Positions 63,031 to 64,000 of a stretch of DNA of 64,000 bases are shown one piece after another. Positions within the stretch are counted from its first letter, which is position 1. Each line of letters begins with the position of its first letter. This DNA comes from Bog-473 sp963763575. GTDB taxonomy: Bacteria > Actinomycetota > Acidimicrobiia > Acidimicrobiales > RAAP-2. The notes beneath the pieces were generated by a model that was not told where the DNA came from, made no database searches, and saw only the letters and a program-made list of their open reading frames with translations. The position numbers and the translations under genes were made by a program. The stretch spans positions 98,769 through 162,768 of the forward strand of contig CAVXPD010000021.1 in the NCBI GenBank assembly GCA_963763575.1, read 5' to 3'.

Positions 63031-63402
63031 TCAGTCCATGGCGCCCTCGCCCTGGTCGTTCTCCCTGTGGTCGTCGCCGTCGGGATCGTTCGTGCAGCCG
63101 CAGGAGAGCAGCTGCGCCTCACAGGCGGGGCACTGCTCGAGATCGCAGCCGTGGTGGTGGACCGCTCCCTTGGGCACCCCGCAGTCTCCGCACCGCTCCG
63201 TCACCTCGGCGAACCGGTAGCCCGTCTCCTCCCCACAGCGGACCGGTGGGTAGTCGAGGCCGCCGATTCGGATCGAGGCCTCGGTGCAGCTGGTGCCGTA
63301 GATCATGTCGTTCCCGCAGTAGATGCAGATGGCCACCGCGGCCAGCCTCCGTCTCGTTCTGTCGTGTGTCGTCGTCTCATGAGTTGTTGTGTCGTGCGTC
63401 AT
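63031..63402 (-). CDS. cysteine-rich zinc-ribbon protein
   Basis: 123 residues from ATG 63402 behind GAGGAGC. A Thr/His-rich start (MTHDTTTHETTTHDRT) precedes a compact metal-binding core: CIYCGNDMIYGTSC, RCGDCGVPKGAVHHHGCDLEQCPACEAQLLSCGC. Several CxxC pairs and adjacent histidines suggest one or two zinc sites. I recognise close relatives as short conserved actinobacterial proteins, function unknown. It is convergent with the SRPBCC-like gene. Confidence 0.8.
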   Translation of the reverse strand: MTHDTTTHETTTHDRTRRRLAAVAICIYCGNDMIYGTSCTEASIRIGGLDYPPVRCGEETGYRFAEVTERCGDCGVPKGAVHHHGCDLEQCPACEAQLLSCGCTNDPDGDDHRENDQGEGAMD

Positions 63403-63505
63403 GTCATGCTCCTCGTGGGAGAACGGTCGGCGTCGGTGCTGTGTGGTGTGGACTGTTTTTGACAATTTTTTGCTTCTCGCATCGACGTCGTTTGGGGCCC
63501 TGTCA

Positions 63506-63539
63506 CGTCACAACCGTGTGGTTCGATGAGGTTGTGACG
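63506..63539. repeat. perfect 10-base inverted repeat at the DUF222 start
   Basis: CGTCACAACC at 63506-63515 and GGTTGTGACG at 63530-63539 are exact inverted copies separated by 14 bases. They bracket the GTG start at 63516, so a hairpin could occlude the ribosome, or the site may be an operator. Confidence 0.6.
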
Positions 63540-64000
63540 GGGATCGAGGCGCTGACCCAAGCCATCGACGATCTGTTGGCCGAGGGCGCCGAGGGACACT
63601 GCGACGCCACGTCGGTCAAAGAGTTGGTGTGCCAGCACTCCCGGTTGGAGTCGGTGGTCTCGAGCGCGGTGGGCGCCTACGACACCTCGGGCGACTGGGC
63701 GATCGACGGGGCGCGCACCGCCCAGGCCTGGCTGGCCCGGTCGTGCCGCCTGCCCAAGGCGACGGCGCGCCGTCTGGTGCGCCGGGGCCGCCAGCTGCGC
63801 CACCTCCCCGTCGTGGCCCAAGCCTTCGAAGACGGGGCGATCAACGCGGCGCACGTCGACGCGGTGGCGGCGGTGCGCCGCGACGGGACCGAGGCCGCCC
63901 TCGAACGCGACGAGCCCTTGTTGGTCAAACAAGCCAAGCGGCTGCGCTTCGAGCACTTCGCCAAGGCGGTCGCCTACTGGGACCAGCTGGCCGATCCCGA
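63516..64000 (+). CDS. DUF222 / 13E12-type HNH endonuclease (5' part only)
   Basis: Open frame from GTG 63516 (GTG 63534 possible) to the window edge; the C-terminal HNH domain is missing. Visible part matches the DUF222 region of the 13E12 repeat family: ARTAQAWLARSCRLPKATARRLVRRGRQLRHLPVVAQAFEDGAINAAHVDAV. Copies of this family are numerous and variable in actinobacteria and sometimes contain an HNH nuclease. The role is unclear; a 10-bp inverted repeat overlaps the start. Confidence 0.82.
   Translation, partial: MWFDEVVTGIEALTQAIDDLLAEGAEGHCDATSVKELVCQHSRLESVVSSAVGAYDTSGDWAIDGARTAQAWLARSCRLPKATARRLVRRGRQLRHLPVVAQAFEDGAINAAHVDAVAAVRRDGTEAALERDEPLLVKQAKRLRFEHFAKAVAYWDQLADP

Overview
The window is high-GC bacterial DNA with actinobacterial features: GTG/TTG starts are common, genes overlap by ATGA/GTGA, there are F420-type luciferase-like oxidoreductases, mycothiol-type DinB proteins, a 13E12/DUF222-type HNH gene and many FadE-like acyl-CoA dehydrogenases. 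Gene content fits an environmental (soil, sediment or freshwater) actinobacterium, possibly Acidimicrobiia; that lineage call is inference. No rRNA, tRNA, CRISPR array or phage block was seen.

Layout. (1) 1-15.1 kb: catabolic genes. Two paralogous D-aminoacylase-type amidohydrolases sit directly downstream of an aldehyde dehydrogenase and of an F420-type oxidoreductase respectively. Between them lie two amidohydrolase-2 genes (the second fused to a SnoaL/NTF2-like domain) and a small regulatory island: two tiny membrane proteins, a LuxR-type response regulator and an anti-sigma antagonist, marked by two copies of one palindrome. A secreted PQQ-type propeller, a HAD hydrolase and a DUF35 + SCP-x-thiolase-like pair follow. 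(2) 15.4-22.9 kb: secreted hydrolase/DUF1214 proteins, a second F420-type oxidoreductase, an esterase, a VOC protein, class I aldolase and two gene fossils. (3) 23-39.5 kb: an accessory region of short unrelated genes (cyclase-hydrolase fusion, kinase, methyltransferase, TMEM175 channel, glycosyltransferase, DUF3237 and others), with an IS110-family element and four genes broken by single-base frameshifts (Coq4-like, MerR, aminoglycoside-phosphotransferase-like, hemerythrin). Either this region is decaying or the assembly carries indel errors here. (4) 39.6-47 kb: a GMC dehydrogenase with its small subunit, DUF1023 hydrolase, two membrane proteins and a secreted phosphoesterase with tandem Ig-like repeats. 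(5) 47-62.4 kb: a large acyl-CoA catabolic cluster: LysR, five acyl-CoA dehydrogenase genes (one a double-length fusion), acyl-CoA synthetase, enoyl-CoA hydratase, class III CoA transferase, ferredoxin, cytochrome P450 and TetR. (6) 62.4-64 kb: SRPBCC-like protein, cysteine-rich zinc-ribbon protein and the start of a DUF222 gene.

Working model: P450 plus ferredoxin hydroxylate a hydrophobic substrate, the CoA ligase or CoA transferase activates it, and FadE-like dehydrogenases plus the hydratase carry out beta-oxidation. The DUF35/thiolase-like pair could cleave a side chain by retro-aldol chemistry. The pattern recalls steroid or isoprenoid side-chain degradation, but no substrate can be read from sequence. 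The most unusual items are the amidohydrolase-SnoaL fusion, the shared palindrome at the LuxR/STAS island, the heptanucleotide array between tetR and the P450 operon, and the probable bridge-RNA locus of the IS110 element.
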